Positions 33,014 to 40,846 of a DNA stretch of 64,000 nucleotides are shown one piece after another. The notes beneath the pieces are model-generated. The model was not told the DNA's origin, searched no databases, and was given only the letters and a program-made list of their open reading frames with translations. The stretch comes from Pseudomonas fluorescens (GTDB lineage: Bacteria; Pseudomonadota; Gammaproteobacteria; Pseudomonadales; Pseudomonadaceae). Location of the stretch: contig NZ_JSAK01000019.1 in assembly GCF_000802965.1 (NCBI RefSeq), positions 56,855 to 120,854 on the forward strand, written 5' to 3'. How positions within the stretch are numbered: position 1 is the stretch's first letter; every line of letters starts with the position of its first letter. Position numbers and translations under genes: made by a program.

Positions 33014-33805
33014 TCAGCGTCCCTTGAAGCTTGGGGTGCGTTTTTCCATGAAGGCGCTGACGCCTTCGCGGTAGTCCTCGCTGCGCCCGGCCAGGCGTTG
33101 CAGGTCGCGCTCCAGCTCCAGCTGTTCGTCGAAACTGTTGCTCATGCTGGCGTTGAGGCTGCGCTTGATCAGCGCCAGACCGTAGGTCGGTTGCGTGGCC
33201 AGATGTCGGGCCAGTTTCAGGGCCTCGTCGCGCAAATCAGCGTCGTCCACGCACTGGTAAATCAGTCCCCATTGTTCGGCCTGTTCGGCGGTCAAGCGAT
33301 TGCCGAGCAAGGCCAGAGCCTTGGCACGGGCCATGCCGATCAGGCGCGGCAGGGTCCAGGTGCCGCCGGAATCAGGGATCAGCCCGATCTTGCAGAACGC
33401 TTGAATGAAACTGGCCGAACGCGCCGCCAGCACCAGGTCACAGGCCAGCGGAATGTTCGCGCCGGCACCCGCGGCCACGCCGTTGACCGCGCAGATCACG
33501 GGCATCGGCAGGTCGCGCAGCTGGCGGATCATCGGGTTGTAGAACTTCTCGATGGACTCACCCAGATCCGGAACGGCGCTGCCCGGCGCGACGTTGCGGT
33601 CGCTCAGGTCCTGCCCGGCGCAGAAGCCACGACCTTCACCGGTCAGCAAAAGCACGCGCACGTCAGGGTTCTGCCGCACTTGCTTCAGCGCTTCTTTCAC
33701 TTCGCCATGCATCTGGGTGTTGAAGCTATTGAGCTGGTCCGGACGGTTGAGGCTGAGCAGGGCGACGCCGGCCTCGATGGAAAACAGGATGTGTTCGAAG
33801 TTCAT
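33014..33805 (-). CDS. paaG: PaaG: epoxyphenylacetyl-CoA isomerase
   Basis: A 263-residue crotonase-fold isomerase that turns the ring 1,2-epoxide into oxepin-CoA; it also shifts a double bond later in the pathway. Family segments include GRGFCAGQDLSDRNV and CAVNGVAAGAGANIPLACD, in which the first Glu of true hydratases is absent, as in other PaaG. The start at 33805 (MNFEHILFSI) fits the family; the long upstream frame runs into paaF. The gap to paaF is 37 bases. Confidence 0.95.
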   Translation of the reverse strand: MNFEHILFSIEAGVALLSLNRPDQLNSFNTQMHGEVKEALKQVRQNPDVRVLLLTGEGRGFCAGQDLSDRNVAPGSAVPDLGESIEKFYNPMIRQLRDLPMPVICAVNGVAAGAGANIPLACDLVLAARSASFIQAFCKIGLIPDSGGTWTLPRLIGMARAKALALLGNRLTAEQAEQWGLIYQCVDDADLRDEALKLARHLATQPTYGLALIKRSLNASMSNSFDEQLELERDLQRLAGRSEDYREGVSAFMEKRTPSFKGR

Positions 33806-33842
33806 GGTCTTGGCGCTCTCCTGGAGGTCTCGAATTCGGCGA

Positions 33843-34616
33843 TTACTGGCCGGTGAAAGTCGGCGTGCGTTTTTCCTGGAACGCCGCGATGCCTTCATCG
33901 CGGTCGCGGGTCCCGGCCAGCACGGTGAAGGCGTGGCGCTCGAAACGCAGGCCGCTGGCCAGGTCGGTGTCCATGGCCTTGAGCAATGCTTCCTTGGCCA
34001 GGCGCACCGCCAGTGGAGCTTTGCCGGCAATGTTGCGAGCGATCTGCAGGGCGCGGTCGACAGTGAATTCCGGTTGCGTCACTTCGCTGACCAGTCCGGC
34101 ACGCTGGGCCTGGCGCGCGTCAATCGGCTCGCCGGTCAGGACCATTTGCATGGCCATGGATTTACCGACCGCGCGTAGCAAGCGTTGGGTGCCGCCGGCG
34201 CCGGGCATGATCCCGAGGTTGATTTCCGGCTGGCCGAAACGAGCGTCTTCGCCGGCAATGATGATGTCGGCGTGCATCGCCAGTTCGCAGCCACCACCGA
34301 GAGCGAAGCCGTTGACGGCAGCGATCAGCGGTTTGCTGAAGCGGGTGATGGCTTGCCACGAAGCCTGGCGCGGGTCGTCGAGGATGCCGACCAGATCGCG
34401 TTCGGCCATTTCCTTGATATCGGCGCCGGCGGCGAAGGCTTTGCGGCTGCCGGTGATGACTACGGCGCGAGTCTCGGGATCGGCTTGTGCGGCGCTCAGT
34501 TCGTCTGCCAGCTCGCCCAGCAATTGGGTGTTCAGGGCATTCAAGGCTTGCGGGCGCTGCAGGGTAATCAGGCGGACGCCGGGCTCGATCATCTCGACGG
34601 CAAGGGTTAGAGGCAT
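33843..34616 (-). CDS. paaF: PaaF: 2,3-dehydroadipyl-CoA hydratase
   Basis: A 257-residue enoyl-CoA hydratase. Both catalytic Glu are present (GGGCELAMHAD and LGIMPGAGGTQRL follows the PEIN Glu), as expected for a hydratase and unlike PaaG. It hydrates 2,3-dehydroadipyl-CoA. It is the first gene of the paaFGHIJK unit and is divergent from paaY. The start at 34616 (MPLTLAVEMI) was preferred because the upstream codons, up to 34850, belong to the promoter region. Confidence 0.95.
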   Translation of the reverse strand: MPLTLAVEMIEPGVRLITLQRPQALNALNTQLLGELADELSAAQADPETRAVVITGSRKAFAAGADIKEMAERDLVGILDDPRQASWQAITRFSKPLIAAVNGFALGGGCELAMHADIIIAGEDARFGQPEINLGIMPGAGGTQRLLRAVGKSMAMQMVLTGEPIDARQAQRAGLVSEVTQPEFTVDRALQIARNIAGKAPLAVRLAKEALLKAMDTDLASGLRFERHAFTVLAGTRDRDEGIAAFQEKRTPTFTGQ

Positions 34617-34966
34617 GGCGGATGCCCTCACGGTGCGCGCTCGGCGGTGATGCCGGCTTGTTATTGGATCGGCCGCTGGGGCCGGTTTTGTCGGAGTATA
34701 CCTGTAACGTGATACGCAAAAGCAATACTGAAATTGATTTAATGTGTCCTTTTGTCGTTTGTTTGGTTTTAGCTTATCGAGTGAAAGAGGACGGTTGTGT
34801 CGCTTTAATGCCCGGTTTATATGGATTTTCGCGGGGTTTTCATGGGTCAATAAGGACGCCAGAGAAAGCCCTTTTCAAGTGATACGGTTTTTTTGTCTTT
34901 GTGATGGTAAAAGCGATGTGATACAAAACGAGTCAATATCGGCATCGCTTTGTGAAGGAACCCGCC
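34617..34966. promoter_or_regulatory. paaF-paaY divergent control region with repeated GTGATAC motifs
   Basis: This 350-base gap has no gene. It carries GTGATACG at 34709-34716, GTGATACGG at 34879-34887 and GTGATAC at 34918-34924. It also has an inverted pair AAAGCGATG (34910-34918) and CATCGCTTT (34943-34951). The GCGATAC/GTGATAC core matches the inverted repeat at the paaA promoter, so these are probable PaaX sites. On the minus strand TATACT (34695-34700) with a weaker TTGCTT (34720-34725) looks like the paaF promoter, again with the motif between the boxes. Confidence 0.6.
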
Positions 34967-35557
34967 ATGACCTGCTACAGCCTCAATGGCCTGACCCCGG
35001 TGGTTGATCCCAGTGCTTACGTCCACCCGTCAGCCGTATTGATCGGTGATGTGATCATCGGCCCGCATTGCTATGTCGGGCCGCTGGCCAGCCTGCGTGG
35101 CGATTTCGGGCGGATCGTGCTGGAGGAGGGCGCCAATGTGCAGGACACCTGCGTGATGCACGGTTTCCCCGACAGCGACACGGTGGTCGAGCGCAACGGC
35201 CACATCGGCCACGGCGCGGTGCTGCACGGTTGCCGGATCGGCGCCGATGCGTTGGTGGGGATGAATGCGGTGGTGATGGATAACGCGCGCATCGGCCCGC
35301 GTTCTTTCGTCTCGGCAGCGGCATTCGTCAAGGCCGGCTTCGAATGCCCGGAGCAGTCGCTGATCATGGGCGCCCCGGCCAGCGTCAAGCGCAGCCTCAG
35401 CGATCAGGAAGTGGCGTGGAAACAGGCGGGGACGCGCGAGTATCAGCAACTGGCCCAGCGGTGTCTGGAACAGATGCAGGTCTGCGAACCGTTGAGCGAG
35501 CCGGAAGCGGATCGCCCGCGAATCAGCGACAGCGGCCATCGCCCCAAAGGCACCTGA
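34967..35557 (+). CDS. paaY: PaaY: gamma-carbonic-anhydrase-fold thioesterase
   Basis: A 196-residue left-handed beta-helix protein. Hexapeptide repeats run from ~20 to 140 (for example VLIGDVIIGPHCYVGPLASL), with the metal His residues in the MHGFPDSD and GHIGHGAVLHGC stretches. PaaY is reported to hydrolyse dead-end ring CoA esters such as 2-hydroxycyclohepta-CoA and to limit metabolic blockage. The start at 34967 follows GAAGGAACCC. It is co-oriented with paaX, 61 bases ahead of it, as in many bacteria. Confidence 0.95.
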   Translation: MTCYSLNGLTPVVDPSAYVHPSAVLIGDVIIGPHCYVGPLASLRGDFGRIVLEEGANVQDTCVMHGFPDSDTVVERNGHIGHGAVLHGCRIGADALVGMNAVVMDNARIGPRSFVSAAAFVKAGFECPEQSLIMGAPASVKRSLSDQEVAWKQAGTREYQQLAQRCLEQMQVCEPLSEPEADRPRISDSGHRPKGT

Positions 35558-35618
35558 CCCCTACAGGGATTGGTGAATAATTCGGTATATTCCTTTTCTT
35601 TTTTTGCTCGGTACGCCC

Positions 35619-36542
35619 ATGTCGTCCCTGACACCCTTGAACCATCTCATCACCCGCTTCCAGGAACAGACGCCGATCCGCGCCAGCTCGCTGATCATCA
35701 CGTTGTACGGTGATGCCATCGAACCCCATGGCGGTACCGTGTGGCTGGGCAGCCTGATTCAATTGCTCGAACCGATCGGCATCAACGAACGGCTGATCCG
35801 CACTTCGATTTTTCGCCTCACCAAGGAAGGCTGGCTGACCGCCGAGAAAGTCGGTCGTCGTAGCTACTACAGCCTGACCGGCACGGGTCGCCGGCGTTTC
35901 GACAAGGCGTTCAAGCGGGTCTACAGCACCAGCATGCCGGCTTGGGATGGTTCCTGGTGCCTGGTGATGCTCTCGCAGCTGACCCAGGACAAGCGCAAAC
36001 AAGTGCGCGAAGAACTGGAGTGGCAAGGTTTTGGTGCGATTTCGCCGGCGGTGCTCGCGTGCCCGCGGAGCGACCGTACCGATGTCAACGCGACCCTGAT
36101 CGACCTCGGCGCCCAGGAAGAAACCATCGTCTTCGAAACCACCGCCCAGGACGTACTGGCCTCCAAGGCCCTGCGCCTGCAGGTGCGCGAGAGCTGGAAC
36201 ATCGAGGAACTGGCGACTCACTACAGCGAGTTCATCCAATTGTTCCGACCGCTCTGGCAGGCGCTTCGCGAGCAGGAAAACCTGCAACCGGCGGACTGCT
36301 TCCTGGCACGGATTCTGCTGATTCATGAGTACCGAAAACTGCTGCTGCGCGACCCGCAACTGCCGGACGAATTGCTGCCCGGCGATTGGGAAGGGCGTGC
36401 AGCCCGGCAGTTGTGCCGCAACATTTACCGTTTGATCTACGCCAAAGCCGAGGAGTGGCTGAGCAGTGCACTGGAAACCGCCGACGGCCCGTTGCCGGAC
36501 GTGGGCGAGAGTTTTTATCGACGCTTTGGCGGGTTGAAATAA
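35619..36542 (+). CDS. paaX: PaaX: phenylacetate operon repressor
   Basis: A 307-residue GntR-like repressor specific to paa clusters. The N-terminal winged helix (NERLIRTSIFRLTKEGWLTA) is followed by the PaaX core domain and a C-terminal helical part. It represses paa promoters and is released by phenylacetyl-CoA. The start at 35619 (MSSLTPLNHL) gives the family length. The GCGATAC-type inverted repeats at paaA and paaF-paaY are the likely targets. Confidence 0.95.
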   Translation: MSSLTPLNHLITRFQEQTPIRASSLIITLYGDAIEPHGGTVWLGSLIQLLEPIGINERLIRTSIFRLTKEGWLTAEKVGRRSYYSLTGTGRRRFDKAFKRVYSTSMPAWDGSWCLVMLSQLTQDKRKQVREELEWQGFGAISPAVLACPRSDRTDVNATLIDLGAQEETIVFETTAQDVLASKALRLQVRESWNIEELATHYSEFIQLFRPLWQALREQENLQPADCFLARILLIHEYRKLLLRDPQLPDELLPGDWEGRAARQLCRNIYRLIYAKAEEWLSSALETADGPLPDVGESFYRRFGGLK

Positions 36543-36627
36543 CCCGCCGACATTCAGGGAGAGTCGCTGTTCAGGAGGATCCGTGTTTTGACGTAGACAA
36601 TAAAAATAAGCCTGCGTGAGGCCTGCC

Positions 36628-37542
36628 ATGATTTCTACAACCGCACAGCGCCAGGATGGGTTCGATCAGTGGATCCATCAGATCAACCAGATCTGTGGCG
36701 CCTTTAACGCGCAACCCCTGGGCAGCGAATTTTCCGGCCAGATCCGCGAGTATCGCAGTGATGCCCTGAAGCTGAGTTTTGTCGATGCCTGTCAGGCACG
36801 GCTGTACCGCACGCCGCAGGAAGTCGCGGCGGGCGAAGGCGGCAAATACTTTGCGGTGTTCCAGCTCGAAGGCACGGCGGGCATGGCCCAGGGCGATGAC
36901 AAGGTGCTGCTGTCCGCCGGCGACATCACGCTAATCGACGCGGCGCGGCCCAGTGATTTCACCTACAGCGAAAATTCCCGGCAGTTGTCGCTGATCCTGC
37001 CGTATCAACTGGTGGAGCAGACTCTGCGCTTCAATCAGGTCAAGTGCGGCCATCGGATCGTCGCGACTTCGCCTATTGCGATGCTGTCGCACCGGTTGAT
37101 CCTCGATGCGACGCGCCAGCAGAACCTCAGCCGTCAGGAAAGCGAAGCGACGCTGGAAGCGATTGTCAGCCTGCTGCGTCCGGCGATCAGCCAAACTGAC
37201 GACTGCACCGATCTGCACGAACGCACCTTCCGCAAGACGTTGAGTTTTATCGATCAGCACATTCGCTCGGAAGAGCTTTGCCCGGAATGGCTGGCGCGGG
37301 AAGTGGGCATGTCCACTCGCGGGTTGTACCGGATGTTTGCCAAGAAAGGCCTGGTGGTGGCGCGTTACATCAAGAACCGGCGCCTGGATCTTTGCGCCGA
37401 ATCGCTGCGCCAATCGGGCAAGGAACAGAAGCTGTCGGTGCTGGGGTATTCGTGGGGTTTTTCCGATTCGAGCTACTTTTCCACCGCATTCAAATCACGC
37501 TTCGGCATTGCGCCGGGGGAGTATCGCAAGCAGCATGCTTGA
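36628..37542 (+). CDS. feaR: FeaR-type AraC-family activator
   Basis: A 304-residue AraC/XylS regulator resembling FeaR, the activator of tynA and feaB in E. coli. The N-terminal ~180 residues match the cupin-like arm (QLEGTAGMAQGDDKVLLSAG), and the C-terminal double helix-turn-helix is complete (LAREVGMSTRGLYRMFAKKG, GFSDSSYFSTAFKSRFG). The effector in E. coli is an arylacetaldehyde. The ATG at 36628 has GTGAGG before it; a GTG at 36616 belongs to that ribosome site. It is convergent with tynA, its expected target. Confidence 0.9.
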   Translation: MISTTAQRQDGFDQWIHQINQICGAFNAQPLGSEFSGQIREYRSDALKLSFVDACQARLYRTPQEVAAGEGGKYFAVFQLEGTAGMAQGDDKVLLSAGDITLIDAARPSDFTYSENSRQLSLILPYQLVEQTLRFNQVKCGHRIVATSPIAMLSHRLILDATRQQNLSRQESEATLEAIVSLLRPAISQTDDCTDLHERTFRKTLSFIDQHIRSEELCPEWLAREVGMSTRGLYRMFAKKGLVVARYIKNRRLDLCAESLRQSGKEQKLSVLGYSWGFSDSSYFSTAFKSRFGIAPGEYRKQHA

Positions 37543-37563
37543 TCGTTCATTGAACACCAAATA

Positions 37564-37919
37564 ACCCCGTAGGAGCCGGCTTGCCGGCGATAGCGATGTG
37601 TCAGCTGGCAAAGCTGCTGCCTGACACACCGTGATCGCCAGCAAGCCGGCTCCTACAGGAGTTGAGGCTGATCCGGGTTTTCAACGCGCCCGCACCCCGT
37701 AGGAGCCGGCTTGCTGGCGATGGCAGTGGGTCAGCTGGCAATGCTGTTGCCTGACACACCGTGATCGCCAGCAAGCCGGCTCCTACAGGAGTTGAGACTG
37801 ACACGGGTTTTCAACGCGCCCGCACCCCGTAGGAGCCGGCTTGCTTGGCGATGGCAGTGGGTCAGCTGGCAATGCTGTTGCCTGACACACCGTGATCGCC
37901 AGCAAGCCGGCTCCTACAG
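37564..37919. repeat. Tandem array of a 130-base REP unit (2.7 copies)
   Basis: The unit begins ACCCCGTAGGAGCCGGCTTG and starts at 37564, 37694 and 37824, an exact 130-base period. Each copy holds a full hairpin (GCCGGCTTGCTGGCGAT against ATCGCCAGCAAGCCGGC around a TGTCAGCTGGCAA..TGCCTGACACACCG centre) and a linker with GTTTTCAACGCGCCC. Copy 3 has one extra T in TTGCTTGGCG and stops after the hairpin. It fills the feaR-tynA gap and could end both converging transcripts. Confidence 0.92.
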
Positions 37920-37927
37920 GTTGGGTG

Positions 37928-40216
37928 TTACTTCGGGGAGTTGAGGTTCAGCGTCGGCGTTTCATCGAAGAAGTTCCAAGGCTTGAGCAGCACATGCACC
38001 CACTCGGTCGGCATGATCGGCCACTCTTCAGCACGGGCGATGTGGGTGGTGCCGGTGGTCAGCCACACCACATCGTCGGTGTTCTCGATCGACTGGTTAT
38101 CCTGGGTGAATTGCCCCAGGCCCGAGTCCTTGTCCGAGCGGTTCGGATACTTGCCTTCCGGGTACTTCTCTTCCGGGTTGTACTGCGTCACCCACAGTTG
38201 CTTGTCCATGAAATTCAGGCGGTGATAGAGCCATTCGTCCTTGCCGAAGTTAGCGCCTTTGGCCACCGGGTGCGTGCCGCCGGCATACGGAATCAGTTGA
38301 TAGGAAACCGGGTTGCCGACTTTGTTTTCCTTGCTGAAGTTGGTCAGCAGGCGCACGGTCGACGGGTCGAATTTCTGCGCACCTTGCTGCTCGGTGCTGA
38401 CCACTTTGGTTTCAGTCTGCATGGTGCTGGTTCGCGGCCCGCCACGGTCGTTGGGCAGGACCACCGGGTTCACTTCCACCAGCGAGTTTTGCTCGCCGTC
38501 CACGTCCATATCGAGGCGGAAGTTGTAGATGTGCTGGTGCGTGGTGCCGACAATGTTGTGGTCGAGCAGGGTGCCGTAGCGCGTGTCTTCCTTGGCGGTT
38601 TCTTCGTGCATGGTCCTGGACTTCACGCCCTTGACCGCTTCGATACCGGTGGCGCCCGCGTCGATGCCGATGGTGCCGTTTTGCTGGAAGACCCAGTCGA
38701 AGATGTAATCGTAGTTGCCGACGGTGCTGATCCAGCGCACCACCAATTCACGACGTTCCGCGCTGAGGTTGGGCTGGCCCATTTCCTGGTGTTTGTACTC
38801 CGGGCCGGCATAGCGCTCGAACACGGCGATGGCGCGCGGGATCGCGGTCGGTGCGCCGGTGTAGTCGGCGATGGTCGCATCCAGCAGCACGGCGTTTTCC
38901 GGGGCGTCTTTGCCTCGGGCGATTGGCGAGGTCAGGGTGCCCATGCCGTAGTCGCCGGAGTCGAGATACGCCTTGAAGTACCAGCCGACATCCGGGTCGC
39001 CGTAAGGCACGATCATGCCGCCCAGCGAGCCCTCGTACATGATTTTGCGTTTCTTGCCCTTGTCATCGTAAGTGACGGTGGACAGGATCGGGCCAACCCG
39101 CGAATCGAGGCGAACGTGGAAGTCCCAGTTCTGCCAGTGAATGCTGTTGCCGGTGATGGTGTAGTTCTTGCCTTCGGGTTCGATGATTTCCAGTGGCTTG
39201 ACCTGCACACCCTTGCGCCCGCGACCGTCATACGGCGTCGGTTTCATCGGCACCGGGATGAGCGCTTCGTCCTCGATCTTGATCAGTTTCTTCTGTTCCA
39301 GATCGACGATGGCCACCAGGCCCTCGATCGGGTGCGCCCAATAGTTGCCGTCATCGGTGTTGAGGTAGCTGACGATCTTCAGCAGACGCTTGTCCTGCGC
39401 CAGACCATCCTTGCCGTCGAAGTAACCCACCGTCAGCGGCGTCGCCACGACTTTTTTCACGTCATTGATGCCGCGCTTGGCCAGGGCTTGCGCGTATTCC
39501 GGGCTGCTCTCCACGGCCGCTTGCACCGTGGCGAAGTCGTCCAGCAAGACCATGCCGTGGGCGCCTTCAACCGGTTTCCACGATGTGAGTTGTTTGCTGT
39601 CGAGATCGACCAGCGCTTCGATCACATGCTTGCCGTCCAGCACTACGATGTTGGCTTGGCGCGGCTGCGTGACGTTTTGCCCGGTGTAGACGAAGTTCCA
39701 GACCTGGTCTTTCGGCGGCGTCTTGATCGAGATTTCGGTGAAGCGGAAACCGGGTTGGTAGTGCTCGGACTTCTTGACGATGTCCACCGCCGCATTGATT
39801 TCATCCGCGCTCAATGGGTTGAGCGGGTTAGGGCGGGTTTCCACGACGAAAGTGGTGTCCAGGCCGGACTGGAAGACCTGGTTGATGAAGTCCTTGGACA
39901 TGAACGCGGTTTTGCCCTTGAACACTACGGGCACGGTCAGCTCCATGCGTTTGCCGTTGAGCATGGCCACTTTGCTGTTCGGCTTGACCTTGAGATAGAC
40001 CCCATCCTTGGCAATGGTGAACAGGTTGGAATAGTCGTCCCATTTGACCGACGCACCAAATTCCTCGAGGCCCGCTTGCAACGGCACCATTTCGGCGTGA
40101 CCGCCGTGAGCCTGCGCAGTGCCCGCCCAATAAGGCAGGCCGAGCGTGCCCAAAGTGATAGCCAGCGCGAGCCGGGCCAGCGGTTTTCTGTTTCGCAACG
40201 CAAGGGAGGTGAACAT
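37928..40216 (-). CDS. tynA: TynA: primary amine oxidase (tyramine/phenylethylamine oxidase)
   Basis: A 762-residue periplasmic copper amine oxidase. A signal peptide (1-36, ending AQA) is followed by an N-terminal domain with the VPLQAGLEEFGASVKWDDYSN segment found in E. coli TynA, then the N2/N3 domains and the large beta-sandwich. Tyr502 in GNYDY is the topaquinone precursor, Asp419 in YLDSGDYG the catalytic base, and His560, His562 and His741 the copper ligands. It oxidises phenylethylamine or tyramine to the arylacetaldehyde with release of ammonia and H2O2. AAGGAACCC precedes the ATG. Next to feaR and the paa cluster, it feeds phenylacetate catabolism. Confidence 0.96.
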   Translation of the reverse strand: MFTSLALRNRKPLARLALAITLGTLGLPYWAGTAQAHGGHAEMVPLQAGLEEFGASVKWDDYSNLFTIAKDGVYLKVKPNSKVAMLNGKRMELTVPVVFKGKTAFMSKDFINQVFQSGLDTTFVVETRPNPLNPLSADEINAAVDIVKKSEHYQPGFRFTEISIKTPPKDQVWNFVYTGQNVTQPRQANIVVLDGKHVIEALVDLDSKQLTSWKPVEGAHGMVLLDDFATVQAAVESSPEYAQALAKRGINDVKKVVATPLTVGYFDGKDGLAQDKRLLKIVSYLNTDDGNYWAHPIEGLVAIVDLEQKKLIKIEDEALIPVPMKPTPYDGRGRKGVQVKPLEIIEPEGKNYTITGNSIHWQNWDFHVRLDSRVGPILSTVTYDDKGKKRKIMYEGSLGGMIVPYGDPDVGWYFKAYLDSGDYGMGTLTSPIARGKDAPENAVLLDATIADYTGAPTAIPRAIAVFERYAGPEYKHQEMGQPNLSAERRELVVRWISTVGNYDYIFDWVFQQNGTIGIDAGATGIEAVKGVKSRTMHEETAKEDTRYGTLLDHNIVGTTHQHIYNFRLDMDVDGEQNSLVEVNPVVLPNDRGGPRTSTMQTETKVVSTEQQGAQKFDPSTVRLLTNFSKENKVGNPVSYQLIPYAGGTHPVAKGANFGKDEWLYHRLNFMDKQLWVTQYNPEEKYPEGKYPNRSDKDSGLGQFTQDNQSIENTDDVVWLTTGTTHIARAEEWPIMPTEWVHVLLKPWNFFDETPTLNLNSPK

Positions 40217-40283
40217 TCTGGGTTCCTTCGGAAAAACCGATGACAGGCATGCCCGCACTTTGCTACAGCCTGTGAATGGCTGC

Positions 40284-40299
40284 TTTGGGAATCCTGCCA
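40284..40299 (-). promoter_or_regulatory. FeaR-type box upstream of tynA
   Basis: On the minus strand TGGCA, eight bases and AAA match the TGNCA-N8-AAA pattern that I recall for E. coli FeaR sites. It is ~70 bases upstream of the tynA start, a plausible activator position. One match to a short pattern is weak by itself; the feaR-tynA pairing raises its value. Confidence 0.45.
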
Positions 40300-40523
40300 G
40301 ATTAGTTTGGATCTGTGCCTTTTTTAGCTCTGATGAAGCGCGTTCTGATCGATGCTCTGTTGTTGTCGTACAACATGGAGCTAACAAAAACCAACTTCCA
40401 ATCAGACAATGGTCGGAGATGGAAGCTGCTGCAACAGAACCAAGCGCTTGTTTCACAACGTTATTCGATTATATGTAGCGTTTTCAGGCTAGTCAGGCCG
40501 TTCAGATCTAAGGGTTTTTTGTG

Positions 40524-40580
40524 TTGACAGTAAACCAGCGTCTGGCTATAAATCTCGCAAGTCATACGACGACATATGAC
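40524..40580 (+). promoter_or_regulatory. Strong sigma-70-like promoter followed by a palindromic operator
   Basis: TTGACA (40524-40529), a 17-base spacer and TATAAA (40547-40552) read to the right. Just beyond the predicted start is an inverted repeat GTCATA (40561-40566) and TATGAC (40575-40580), well placed for a repressor. The next gene, the MFS transporter, starts ~290 bases further on. The 40217-40846 gap (630 bases) has no believable gene; it also carries the tynA control region and a small inverted repeat GATCTC/GAGATC at 40793-40816. Confidence 0.6.
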
Positions 40581-40846
40581 ATGCGCGTGTATTTTAAAAA
40601 TAAAAATGAGTGTCGACATCAGCATGAATCCAATCGCCCCCCTCTCGTTCAGAAATCCCCGTGTTCACCCACCCACACAATTGCGCCCGTTACCGGTGAC
40701 AGCCCAGCAGTGATTCGCGTGAGAAATGCAGGCTGACCAACAGTCTCGTTTCGCAGTGAGTTGTCCGATGAGCTGTCCGAAAATGCCCAATTGATCTCGA
40801 TTTACACCGAGAGATCATCACCAAAAATCTACAATAAAGTGATGCC

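Noticed and set aside
37564..37919. Possible CRISPR-like array
   Set aside because: Units are 130 bases with internal hairpins and nearly identical linkers; there are no short repeats with unique spacers and no cas genes.
37892..40243. A 783-codon plus-strand frame opposite tynA
   Set aside because: TynA on the minus strand has its cofactor Tyr, base and copper ligands; the opposing frame is a shadow.
40606..40713. A 35-codon frame downstream of the strong promoter
   Set aside because: No ribosome site, Pro-rich sequence without similarity that I recognise, and no downstream partner; a non-coding leader is as likely.
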